This document shows positions 55,536-64,000 of a stretch of DNA of 64,000 nucleotides, in pieces (the first letter of the stretch is position 1; each line of letters begins with the position of its first letter). A program made the position numbers and the translations under genes. The notes beneath the pieces were generated by a model that had not been told where the DNA came from, did not search any database, and was given only the letters and a program-made list of their open reading frames with translations. This stretch comes from Cephalopachus bancanus (Eukaryota > Chordata > Mammalia > Primates > Tarsiidae), in contig JAPVLO010000278.1 in NCBI GenBank assembly GCA_027257055.1, forward strand, positions 1,116,001 to 1,180,000, in the 5' to 3' direction.

Positions 55536-55840
55536 GAGTATGGAAGCATAGGGGTCCCATCCCCACGGAGATTAGACTTTGTGTAGGGAGTTATGAAATT
55601 AATAACCACATATCCAGTTAGAGACTCGCATGCTGCCATAAATGTTGTGACGTAAAAGTGGAGGCTACAATAACAGGAGGACTTCACTGAAAGGTGGAAC
55701 AAGAAAGGCCTCCACAGAGGAGGTGTTGACAGAGACCCAGTCCCTGGTGGGAGTCTGCAGAATTGAGGGCTAAGCGTCACAGGTGAAAAAAGACCTTGGG
55801 GGTCTTGAAGCAAGAAAGAACTTTGAGAACTATGGCTTGG
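55536..55840 (-). mobile_element. L2 (LINE-2) fragment, minus strand
   Basis: CATCCCCACGGAGATTAGAC, AAGGCCTCCACAGAGGAGGT, GTTGACAGAGACCCAG and a CTTGAAGCAAGAAAGAACTT-like stretch follow reverse-orientation L2 ('cctcatggagcttacat...aaggcctctctgaggaggtgacatttgagcagagacc'). Confidence 0.6.
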
Positions 55841-56079
55841 GCCTAGATTTCCAGGTGTGGACCCCTGGCAGGCGGGTGATCTGCTCAGCTCAGTTGGCAA
55901 CTGTGTCAAGAAAAGTGGCTGTGGCACCCAGGAGGTGGCTGGCCCAGCAGGGAAGGGTCTTCACTTGGGGTGAGCTTGGAAGAGGTCAGTGTACCTGTGA
56001 CCTTCAAAACCAGACTCCGTCTCAAGGGTCACTTCTCTGTTTGCTCCTGTCAGCCTCACTGTCCCACTGCCAGTCTGAG

Positions 56080-56630
56080 TCATCATCATCTCTGACCTGA
56101 GCCATCCAACTCTCCCATTTCACCTCCTGGCTCCCACAGTAGCCGCCTGCATGATATTTCACTGCTGCTGTCAGAAAGATGCTTCTGATTCAAACCTCGT
56201 CATGTCCCTTCCCAACTTAAATTTCTGCCTGTAGCTCCCTATTGCCCTCAGGTCTGACATAAGCCCAGAAGTCCCCTTGCTATCTGCCTCTGCCCTCTCT
56301 TCTTTGCACATGGAGCTGTTCCCAGCCATGTGGAATCTCCTGCTCTCTGGACATTGTTTTTGCATGGGCTCCTCCCTCCCAGAAGCCCCACCCTCAACTT
56401 TCTCACCCTCGGACTCATGCCCCTTTGATCCTGGATGCTGGGTCCTGGGGACCCACCTTCCGTTTTCACTGGGCCCAAAGACTGGATTACCGGGGGTCAA
56501 GGCACTTGTCACAGCCTGCCACATAACTGTATGTTCCATGCCTGTCTCGCCACTGGCCTTTGTCTGTACTACCTGTACCCAACACAACATAGGAGATCTC
56601 AAAAAGCATTTGATATAAAAAATGACTCTA
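56080..56630 (+). mobile_element. L2 (LINE-2) 3' region, plus strand
   Basis: CTGCTGTCAGAAAGATGCTT, AACCTCGTCATGTCCCTTCC, a CTCCCTATTGCCCTCAGGTC segment, CTGCCTCTGCCCTCTCTTC and TCCTGCTCTCTGGACATTG lie in the same order as in L2 before its 3' end. It faces the minus-strand L2 piece at 55536-55840. The short frames within are L2-derived. Confidence 0.65.
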
Positions 56631-57044
56631 TTCTTCTCTGGCTCTTGCTTCTTTAGGAGAACAAAGAGGTGTCCTATGAGTCCTGGCGTCTTGGACTTAG
56701 CAATGACAATTTATGTAGCACACAGCACACATAGCTAAATGGAGGCAATCTGAGGACAATAGGGTACTGGGTCCCCGAGGGAATTTCCTAAAAGCTCCCA
56801 ATTAGGGCTGCCATATCAAGGAGTGACGCAATTTTTTCTTGGCAAAGCTGCTCTCTCCAATGCCCATACTCAGCAATAAGTTTCACCGCAGAGCATGGCA
56901 GGGCCAGCCTCGAGCGAGGGCTGCTCAGCTGCTCAGTTTGCTAGAGCCCAGGTCAGGCCACCAGCAGCACTCTTCAAGGAGAATGGCCTTTATTCTTGGC
57001 ACACTGTGATCTGAACAGCCTTTTTTCAAGACAAGTCCTTCATG
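56631..57044. other. Unique DNA, no gene seen
   Basis: No feature recognised. Confidence 0.35.
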
Positions 57045-57272
57045 TAGCAAATACTCACTGCGCATTTGCTTTGTGCCATGCATTGTTCTAAGCGCTCTGC
57101 ATTCTTGTCTTTATTCCTCACACTAGGCCAATTGCACAAGCAACTTTGTTATCCCAGTTTTGCAGATGAAAAAACTAAAACCACAGGGAAATAAGCTAAA
57201 GTGGCCAAGGCTGCATCATTGACAGTGTCGGAGCCATGATTCAAACACAGGTCATTGTCTCCACAGCTAGCT
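57045..57272 (-). mobile_element. MIR SINE, minus strand
   Basis: ATTTGCTTTGTGCCATGCAT, TGTTCTAAGCGCTCTGCATT, ATCCCAGTTTTGCAGATGAA, AAAACTAAAACCACAGGGAA and a GAGCCATGATTCAAACACAG segment match reverse MIR from tail to head. Confidence 0.75.
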
Positions 57273-57709
57273 ATGGTTCTGCACTGCCATATTTTCAGTC
57301 AGTGCTTGACTTTCAGTCATGGTCCTAGCATTTTTGTTTTTAAGTGTTATCATGATTCCTGTCCATACGTGTAGAAGGTGCACTCCCTTGGTAGGGAAAG
57401 CATTGATATCCCCCCACATGGACCCCTCAAATGGAGCTCTTCAGGAGATTTGAAGAGAGCTTCTTTGTATTGAACCTGACCAGTCAAATAATCTTCCACA
57501 TCATTTTGCAAAAGAGGAAATACCAGGCCATGCCTGTCACTGGTGAAGTAGCATCACAGGAGCCAAAGCCCATCCAGCCCCATATTTCACAACCTAGCCC
57601 CCCACATCTTATTCTGGCACATTCCTAAGTTCACAGGCACACAGACAGGAAGTCCTTGGCAATGCCTACGCCAAATATGCCTCTGACCAAAAGCCTAGAT
57701 TTCTTCTCA
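57273..57709. other. Unique DNA, no gene seen
   Basis: A 65-codon plus frame at 57431 is not recognised. Confidence 0.35.
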
Positions 57710-58880
57710 CAAGAGAGGTGGGAGAATGACTCCTACTCCAACGTTAACAAGGGAGGAGAACCCATTCTTCTCCATAGTTACTGAGGTAAATGAACCTCTC
57801 TTTTATAGTTACTGAAGTAGGAGAATCCATCTTCTTCACAATTACTGAAGTGTAAAAATCTTTTCAACAATTACTGAAGTATCAGAATTTATCCTTCACA
57901 GTCACTGAGGTCGAAGAATCTGTTCTCCATGATTACTGAGGTAGAAGAATCTCTTCTCAATTCCTGAGAAAAATCTCTTCCTCTCCAGTTTCTGAGGGAT
58001 AATCTCTTCTCCACAGTAACTGAAGGAGGAAAATCTGTTTTTCTTCAGAGTCACTGAAGGAGGAAATCTCTTCTTGCCTGTAGTTGTGGAGGTAGGAGTA
58101 TCTATTTTTCTTCACAGGTACCGAGGTAGAAGACTCTCTTCCTCCACAGTTGCTGAGGTGGCAGCATTCATCCTACTCCATAGCTACTGAGGTGGGAGAG
58201 TCCACTCTTCTTCACAGTCTCTAAGATAGAGGAACTTATTATTCTCTATAGTCACTGAATGAGAAAAGAAAAATCTCTCTTCCACAGTTACTGTGGTAGG
58301 AGAATCCATTTCCCCCCCCCCATACTGAAGAAGGAGAATCCATTTTTCTTCACAGGGCCTGAGGCAGAGGATTATCTTTCCTTTAGATTTACCAAGGTAG
58401 CAAAATTCATTCTTGTCCATAGTTATGGTGGCAGGAAAATCCATTTTTCTCCACAGTTACTAAGATAGGAGAATCCATTCTTTTCCACAGTTGCTGACTC
58501 ATTAAAATTTGTCCTTCACAGTTACGAAAGTAGGATAATCCATTCTTGTTCACAGTAACTGAAGGAGAACGAGAGCTCCTTCTCCAAGGTGACTGAGATA
58601 GCAGACTCTGCTTCTCCACCATTACTGAGTTTGGAGAATCTCTTCTTCTCTAAGTCACTGAAGTAGGAGAATTTTTAGTTACCTGAGTAGGAAAATTCAC
58701 TCTTTTCTGTAGTTACCATGATAGGAGAATCTGTTCTTCTCTATAGTTATCAAGGTAGGGGAACTTGTTCTTCTCCATGGGTACTGAGGTAGGAGAATAT
58801 TCTTCCATATTTACTGAGGTAGGCGAATTCATTCTTCTTCACAGTTATTGAGGTAGGAGAATCTGTCCCTCTCTTTGTCC
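57710..58880. repeat. Minisatellite, ~34-bp unit, ~34 copies
   Basis: The unit contains ACAGTTACTGAGGTAGGAGA and ATCCATTCTTCTCC (34 bp). Copies vary by substitution and 1-4-bp indels. The array is the longest minisatellite in the window. Phe/Ser/His-rich short frames within it are repeat products. Confidence 0.92.
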
Positions 58881-59086
58881 AACATATTTCACTGAAGTAG
58901 TTCTAGGTCATTGAATCTCTAGTAAAAATTGCAGCTTCAGCAAGTCATGATCCACGGTGTGTCGTTATGTCCTCTGTGGGGTGACGGGATGTTCTAGCTC
59001 CAGCCCTACAAATATAAATGATGTAATTGCCATGGATGTCACAGGGTTGATGCTGATTCAGTCTCTTTGCTGTAGAGTCAACTTGG
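58881..59086. other. Unique DNA, no gene seen
   Basis: No feature recognised. Confidence 0.35.
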
Positions 59087-59264
59087 CTCTATCTATCTAT
59101 CTACCTATCTGTCTGTCTATCTATCATCACCTATTTATCTATCCATCTGTCTCATATCTGTCTATTTATCCATATCTCTATCTTCCTACCTACCTATTTA
59201 TCTAACCATATCTATCTATCTACCTACCTACCTACTTACCTACCTACTTACCTACCTATCTTTC
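59087..59264. repeat. (TATC)n/(CTAC)n tetranucleotide repeat
   Basis: TATCTATC units at the left, CTACCTAC/TTAC units at the right. Confidence 0.93.
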
Positions 59265-60119
59265 TAAAACTTTGATAGAAAAACCGTGATGGGACTGTAA
59301 ATGGGTATAGCTGACAAACATTAATGGATTCTTTATTTTGCCATTTTTTCTACTCATTACTTTTCTCTAAAATGACAATGATAAAAAAAGAAAGTTCTAC
59401 AACATGTGTAGTTTAAAACAGCCAGTCAGTAGGTACTCAGATTCTCTATTATGATTGAATCTGAGCACTGTTGCCTTTAGAATGAGGGACCTGAGAGATC
59501 CAACCTGGGCTGTATCCCGGTATCTGTTTTATGTCTGGTGTCGCACAAGAGACCAAATTAGCATCCCAACAAGTCAGCACTAGTCTGCATCTTATTCCAT
59601 GTTCTTCCCCTCCCACTGGTATGTTCCTTCCACTCACCGTCAATGACTATCTTCCATCCCATAGATACAATACTATACAGAGGTAGTGGTTCTGGATTTA
59701 CCTCTAAATAGCACTACAGTCTGAGTTTTAGACAATAACTCAGATGCAGAGGCTTTCCTGACTCTGTTGTAGGGTTGAGGTAGAGGCTAAGTTGTTAAGA
59801 ACTATGTTCTTGACTGTGGTAAGTATTGCTCTTTTCCAATGTTCCCAGGCATGTCCAGGCTATGAAGCTCAGCTGACATTCCTTTGCCATGGTTTTCGGT
59901 AGTCGTCATTTCCCCATATAGATTCCTCCTTCTCCGTTCTCTGTTTTGGTGAATGAATAATTTGTACTAGTTGTGAGAGAAGGAACCTGAGAATCACATT
60001 TTGCTTCTACCTTTCATTCAGCACAGGGACAAATACTTCCTTCAGATTATTTTTATTTTATCCCTTCATCTCCCATTGGCTTTGTTTAGCTTCTCAAATG
60101 GCCTTTGGACCTCCAATTT
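59265..60119. other. Unique DNA, no gene seen
   Basis: AT-moderate; no repeat or gene recognised. Confidence 0.38.
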
Positions 60120-60430
60120 TGTGTGTGTTTCTATCCACGTTCTACATTGCAGAGAAATCTTTCTAAATGTTGAGTCTGCTTAGGTTAATTGCTATATGCA
60201 GTTTTTCAGTGTCTCTTCATTGTCCTGAGGACAAAACAGATGTGTGCTGAGGCTGCAGACAAGGCCAAAGCCTCTGACTCGCTGGCTTCTCTCTTCTTCA
60301 CATGTCCAGAATATCAGTCATGCTGCCCATGTGTGTCCGTGTCGCCCCTGCCTTCTTGTCTGTCTCCTGAGAGTGAGGTACTGTCATGTGCTGTATTAAT
60401 CCTGTCCTTTTCATCTCATTTTTTGGCCTG
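60120..60430 (+). mobile_element. L2 (LINE-2) fragment, plus strand
   Basis: CATTGCAGAGAAATCTTTCT, CAGTGTCTCTTCATTGTCCT, GAGGACAAAACAGATGTGTG and GCAGACAAGGCCAAAGCCTC follow the L2 order 'cagccagaatgatctttt...cagtggcttcccattgc...ataaaatccaaactcc...tacaaggccctgcatg'. Confidence 0.6.
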
Positions 60431-61054
60431 ACAAAAGCATTCTCATTTTTCCGTGTAGAAGAACCAGCAAAGCAGAGTCCTCTTCCCTTCCCATCTTAGG
60501 GTGTTGCCTGGCCATTTTGATTTGGCCTCTTTCCTCTTCCCAGTTGGCACGACCAGTGTGTTGCTTGTCTCTATGCCAGCAGCAAATCAGGAAGGCCCTT
60601 TGGCGAGAACTCTGTGGAAGGGAGTAGCTTCCTCGTTAGGGAAGCCTCCTGTGCAGGCTGGACCTCACCCTGCTGCTGGGTGACCTCTCCGCCCACCAGC
60701 CCGCAGGCAGAGAAGGGGTGCTCCCAGGGCACATGTGCTGGCCCAGTGGTTGGCCAGGTCTGCTGTCCTCACTGGGCAGGGCTGTGGGAGTTCCTTTTTC
60801 TTTCTCGCAGACACTCCTGCAGGGAAAGATAAGCACCTCAGGACACACACAGACCTTCCAGGCTGCCCTCAGCCCAGAAGGCGTTTCCGGAGGGAGATGT
60901 CTTCCTGGTCCCAGCCCAGGGTGGCCTTGTCTTCCACCCCCTGAGTCCTTGTGGCCCTCTTTGTGGCACTCCTTGCAGTTGTGACTAAATAATTAATCAT
61001 GCAAATTGTAGGAGGATATCCGCTCCTCCATGAAGGCAAGGTGTGTGTCTGTCT
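60431..61054. other. Unique DNA, no gene seen
   Basis: Overlapping short frames on both strands; nothing recognised. Confidence 0.38.
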
Positions 61055-61110
61055 CCCTCAAACTGCACACCCAGGGTCTGGCACATAGAGGGGTGACAGG
61101 AGTGGTTTCA
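61055..61110 (+). mobile_element. L2 terminal scrap, plus strand
   Basis: ACACCCAGGGTCTGGCACAT followed by AGAGGGGTGACAGG resembles the L2 end. Very short. Confidence 0.35.
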
Positions 61111-61120
61111 GCTCTGCCTG

Positions 61121-61308
61121 CCTCCTTCCCCCTTTCCACCCTTCCTCAGTCCCTCCTCCCTCTCTCCTCTCTCCCTCTCTTTCTACATTCCTTCTTCCTT
61201 CCCTCCCTCCTTCCACCCTCCTCCCACACTTCCTCCTTTCTCCCACTCTCTTCCCCCTCCCTTCCTTTCTTCCTTCCCCCCGTCTGTCCTTCTTTCCTGT
61301 TCTAGTTG
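61121..61308. repeat. Polypyrimidine (CCTT/CCCT) tract
   Basis: About 190 bases of C/T-rich DNA with only scattered purines; CCTTCC and CTCTCC units. Ser/Leu/Pro frames on plus and Gly/Arg/Glu frames on minus are compositional. Confidence 0.88.
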
Positions 61309-62180
61309 ATAGAATTGGAAGGACCACACTGGAGCTTTGAGCTACCCAAAGCAGGGCTGTCAGGGAGGCCCTGACTCCAAGGCATTAGTCCACTGTGATG
61401 TGAGGTCAGAAGAGGTCTGGGAGGAGCTGTTCAACCTTAACAAAGCCTACAAAGCCTAGGCCTTGGAGGAGGACACACAACACTGTCCATCAGTGACTTT
61501 CCTCAGTGCCAGACTGTCTCACATCACATGGATACATGGATGGTGCTGTGGCTCCAGATGAGATGGAAACAGCAGATTCTGATCTAGTCACCCTTTTTAC
61601 ACAGGAACTAGAGAGAGGTGAGGGCTCTTCCCAGGGAGATGGCCCCGAGACAAGCAGGTTGGAGCAGATAAACAGGTGCTGGCAGAACCTCTGTGACCTC
61701 AACTGCATCCTGGTTGGGGAGTCCAAACCCCCAAAGAGAAAATGTGGAAGATGCCCTGGCAGCGCAGGAATCAGACATCTGGGAGGTGATGGCTTGATGA
61801 CCAAACACGCTCTCCAGAAAAAACACCAGTCAGCTTCGTAACGCAAAGGCAGTGCATACATACTGATAAACCTTAGAAAACACACATGTGAAAATAAAGA
61901 ATGAAGGGAAGAAAACCTTACTGCTAGCACATGGAGGCACATTCATCCAGTGTTTTTCTAAGGGCATCGGCTCATGCCCTTCACTTGATAATACATGATA
62001 AACAATTTTATAGCTATATTTCTCTTAGAATAGATTTTAGAATTAGTGAAAGAACCACTTATATTCCATAAAAATCTTCACAAAACATGTGAGAGAGATG
62101 ATACTAATTCTCCACATCTTCCGTGCATACAAGCAAGAGAAGTGATGGAAGGGCAGGTAACACATCGCGCAAGGTGTGCA

Positions 62181-62183
<3 letters not shown>
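61309..62183. other. Unique DNA, no gene seen
   Basis: A 111-codon plus frame (61506-61841) and a 150-codon minus frame (61490-61942) overlap. The plus one is acidic then basic with several Cys, but I recognise no domain. Left uncalled. Confidence 0.35.

Positions 62184-62227
<44 letters not shown>
62184..62227. repeat. (GT)22 microsatellite
   Basis: Uninterrupted GT run of about 22 units. Confidence 0.96.
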
Positions 62228-62234
<7 letters not shown>

Positions 62235-62254
62235 TGGGCCAGATGTGTTGCTGA

Positions 62255-62402
62255 ATTTACTCATCCAATACCATTTTTTGAGTGGTTTTTAAGATCCCAG
62301 GCACTATTTCAGGGGTCTAGAACACATCTCTCAATAAGAATAATCAAGTCCTTGCTCTCATGGAGTTTCTACTCCGGAGGCTATGTATTCAACAATTTTT
62401 CT
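62255..62402 (-). mobile_element. L2 3'-end fragment, minus strand
   Basis: ATTTTTTGAGTGGTTTTTAA, CCCAGGCACTATTTCAGGGG and TCCTTGCTCTCATGGAGTTT with CTACTCC are the reverse-orientation L2 end ('attgagcacctactatgtgccaggcac...ccctcatggagcttacattct'). Confidence 0.6.
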
Positions 62403-62465
62403 TGAAGGTAGAATACAGATTATAAGGAAGAGAAATATGTTTGGTGCCAAAATACTTTTGCTTAC

Positions 62466-62595
62466 AGCTAACTTTTGAAATATCAGCAAAAATATCGGTG
62501 CCATCTACTGTGACTGCTTGTGAGATGTCCGGTGCTGTTCTGATGCACTTGTTCTGCTCATCATTCAGATTTTTCAAAAATTGCTGTCCCTTCAC
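62466..62595 (-). CDS. Candidate 130-bp exon, function unknown
   Basis: On the minus strand a frame begins right after a plausible acceptor (TTGTCTTTTAG, AG at 62597-62596) and ends at a plausible donor (AGCT before GTAAGC). It encodes residues starting VKGQQFLKNLNDEQNKC and ending IFADISKV, with a mixed, non-repetitive composition unlike the compositional frames nearby. The frame stays open beyond the donor to 62389. An internal ATG starts 2 nt inside the exon, in another frame. I recognise no family. It could be an exon of an unnamed gene, a retrocopy scrap, or chance. No second exon is visible within reach, and the donor has T rather than G at its last exon base. Confidence 0.22.
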
Positions 62596-62640
62596 CTAAA
62601 AGACAATGGCATACTAACCCAGTTTAAGATAAATGTGTAA

Positions 62641-63601
62641 TGATCTGAATTAATGCATTAACAGATTTAATTTAGCAAACCTTAATTTGGTATCTAACAG
62701 AGAATTCAGAGATCAAAGCAGTAGCCCAGGAGTAGCTTTAGCTGAAATGAGATCTGTCCTTCTGGAGTGAGTGGGTGTAGTGAACTTCTTCCTGTCCATG
62801 CTGGTAAGAATTAGGGGTGCTGAGAAGGCTCCTGATTGTTGTAGCTCAGCTTCTTAAACTAACCTGAGCAGAGAGTATTATTGCATGGTTTCCAAGGTAC
62901 ACCCTGACCATGAGTTTCTTTCATTTTCCTGGAAATTGAGTGACTGCAGGGGCAAATGTTCTACGCAGCTCTGATTCCCTATCAGCCGGCATCACTCTTC
63001 CGCAGAGGCCGCTTATCATCAGAAATACCGATTTTCTAAGATGCCCCAAGCTCACTCACTGCCCTCCTCCAACTCCAGCAGCTGGGATTGTTCTCCTTAA
63101 AGTCTCCACTCTGCTGACAGAGACCCAATAAGGGAGCATGTGAATGGGGCCTCCTCCCTGAAGTGGATTCTGTCTAAGCTCTCAGTTCCGCCTGTGATGG
63201 AAGCATTGGGGATTTGGACTGGGGAGTAACCGTGGATAGAGTTGTGGGGCCAAGTCTAGTGCTGTCATCCTTGGGTTTCTTTGAGGAGCTCCAGGAAGGG
63301 GACATTGAGAACTTGAGTGGTTCCCTTGGTCTCTTGGCAGCCTGGCTGCCCAGGGGACGAGGGGCAGACCTGGGAACAGAAGATTTGGTGACAGATATTT
63401 CTAGAAAGTGGCTCATCTGGTCTGGTGTATCTGGTGTCTGGAGAAACCTCACTGACACAGGGCACTGCTGGTCAAGCTGGAGGGGACCAGCCCTAGGGCT
63501 GACTCTAGAGGCTTATCCACACCAGCCGCGTCTCTAGGAATGAAACCACCAGAATGTTTGCAACATGTATGTACCACCCACCCTGGGCCCACCTGCCCTA
63601 G
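62641..63601. other. Unique DNA, no gene seen
   Basis: A 107-codon plus frame (63214-63537) and a 94-codon minus frame (63174-63458) overlap; neither is recognised. Confidence 0.35.
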
Positions 63602-64000
63602 AGCTTCCATGTCTCTCTGCCTCTTCTAGAGGCTCTGCCTGGCTCCCAGGCTTCTGCCATAATAAGCAGGGCACACGCATTAGGAGGTAGAGAAGGCACA
63701 GGGAGAACAGGCCAGCTCCTCAGATGCTTAACAACCCGTAATAGGGAGGAGGACAGGTGGCTTGTCACCCTCAGGAGCAGCCAGCGGACTGAGCCACGTC
63801 TGCACAGAAAGAGCTCATCTGAGGAATTCTTGGGGAGTGGGGCGAAGATGACAAACAACATCTATTTTGAGCATCAGCTCTTGCTGCCTAGTTACCACCG
63901 AGCAAAGATCTCCAGGACGTTCTTTAGGAACAAAACAAAAAGACACAACAGCATCATCTGTCCTGAGGAGCCCAGGCCGGAGCCGCCCCAGGTGGCCAGC
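63602..64000 (+). CDS. Open frame running off the right edge, possible exon
   Basis: One plus frame has no stop from 63602 to the window end (133 codons). The first ATG in its last part is at 63848 (context GCGAAGATGA, A at -3), followed by 51 codons that remain open at 64000. Alternatively a good acceptor (CTCTTGCTGCCTAG, ending near 63895) would start an exon in the same frame. The end is basic then Pro/Glu-rich (SRTFFRNKTKRHNSIICPEE), like a cytoplasmic linker, and was not recognised. A minus frame (63598-63861) overlaps the left half. Partial because of the window edge. Confidence 0.25.

Overview
This is primate nuclear DNA. It contains dimeric Alu elements, which are restricted to primates, together with old mammalian interspersed repeats (L1, L2, MIR, MaLR LTRs) and many tandem repeats. 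It is probably not human. Four of the six Alus (3327-3618, 39694-39945, 42651-42937, 53510-53801) share a set of changes that I do not recognise in human AluJ/S/Y or in the lemur and galago Alus I remember. A tarsier-like lineage is my best guess, but this is inference from the Alus alone. Nothing in the window is bacterial or viral, apart from fossil LTRs.

No complete protein-coding gene can be supported. Almost every long open frame lies in a tandem repeat, an Alu, an L2 fragment or GC-rich unique DNA. The three best coding candidates are: an exon-like stretch with splice-like ends on the minus strand (62466-62595); a frame at the right edge that stays open for 133 codons and runs out of the window (63602-64000, +); and a 235-codon frame of ordinary composition (34509-35216, +). 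None was recognised. The window is most simply an intergenic region or a large intron.

Layout. 1-4 kb: AT-rich, dominated by a decayed L1 ORF2 copy hosting three Alus. 4-25 kb: mostly unique, GC-richer DNA with small minisatellites, old L1/L2/MIR pieces, a CACCC triplet (8.8 kb), a MEF2/CArG-like cluster (10.4 kb) and a long polypyrimidine tract (24 kb). 25-30 kb: a degenerate GATGA-type array, an MLT1 LTR, a TG microsatellite and a 660-bp array of 18-bp G-rich units. 30-39 kb: unique DNA with MIRs, another MaLR LTR and the 235-codon frame. 39-47 kb: two adjacent minisatellites, one split by an Alu; an AT-rich island with three perfect inverted repeats; an Alu; a long L2; and a 39-40-bp minisatellite. 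47-53 kb: C-rich, TG, TCTC and GGAT repeats, the last about 1.15 kb. 53-64 kb: the youngest-looking Alu, L2/MIR pieces, a 1.17-kb array of 34-bp units, short microsatellites and the two edge coding candidates.

The two points most worth a second look are the Alu lineage, whose Pol III B-box region has become a tRNA T-arm look-alike and whose right arm has a lengthened stem, and the density of unrelated minisatellites, which resembles human subtelomeric DNA.
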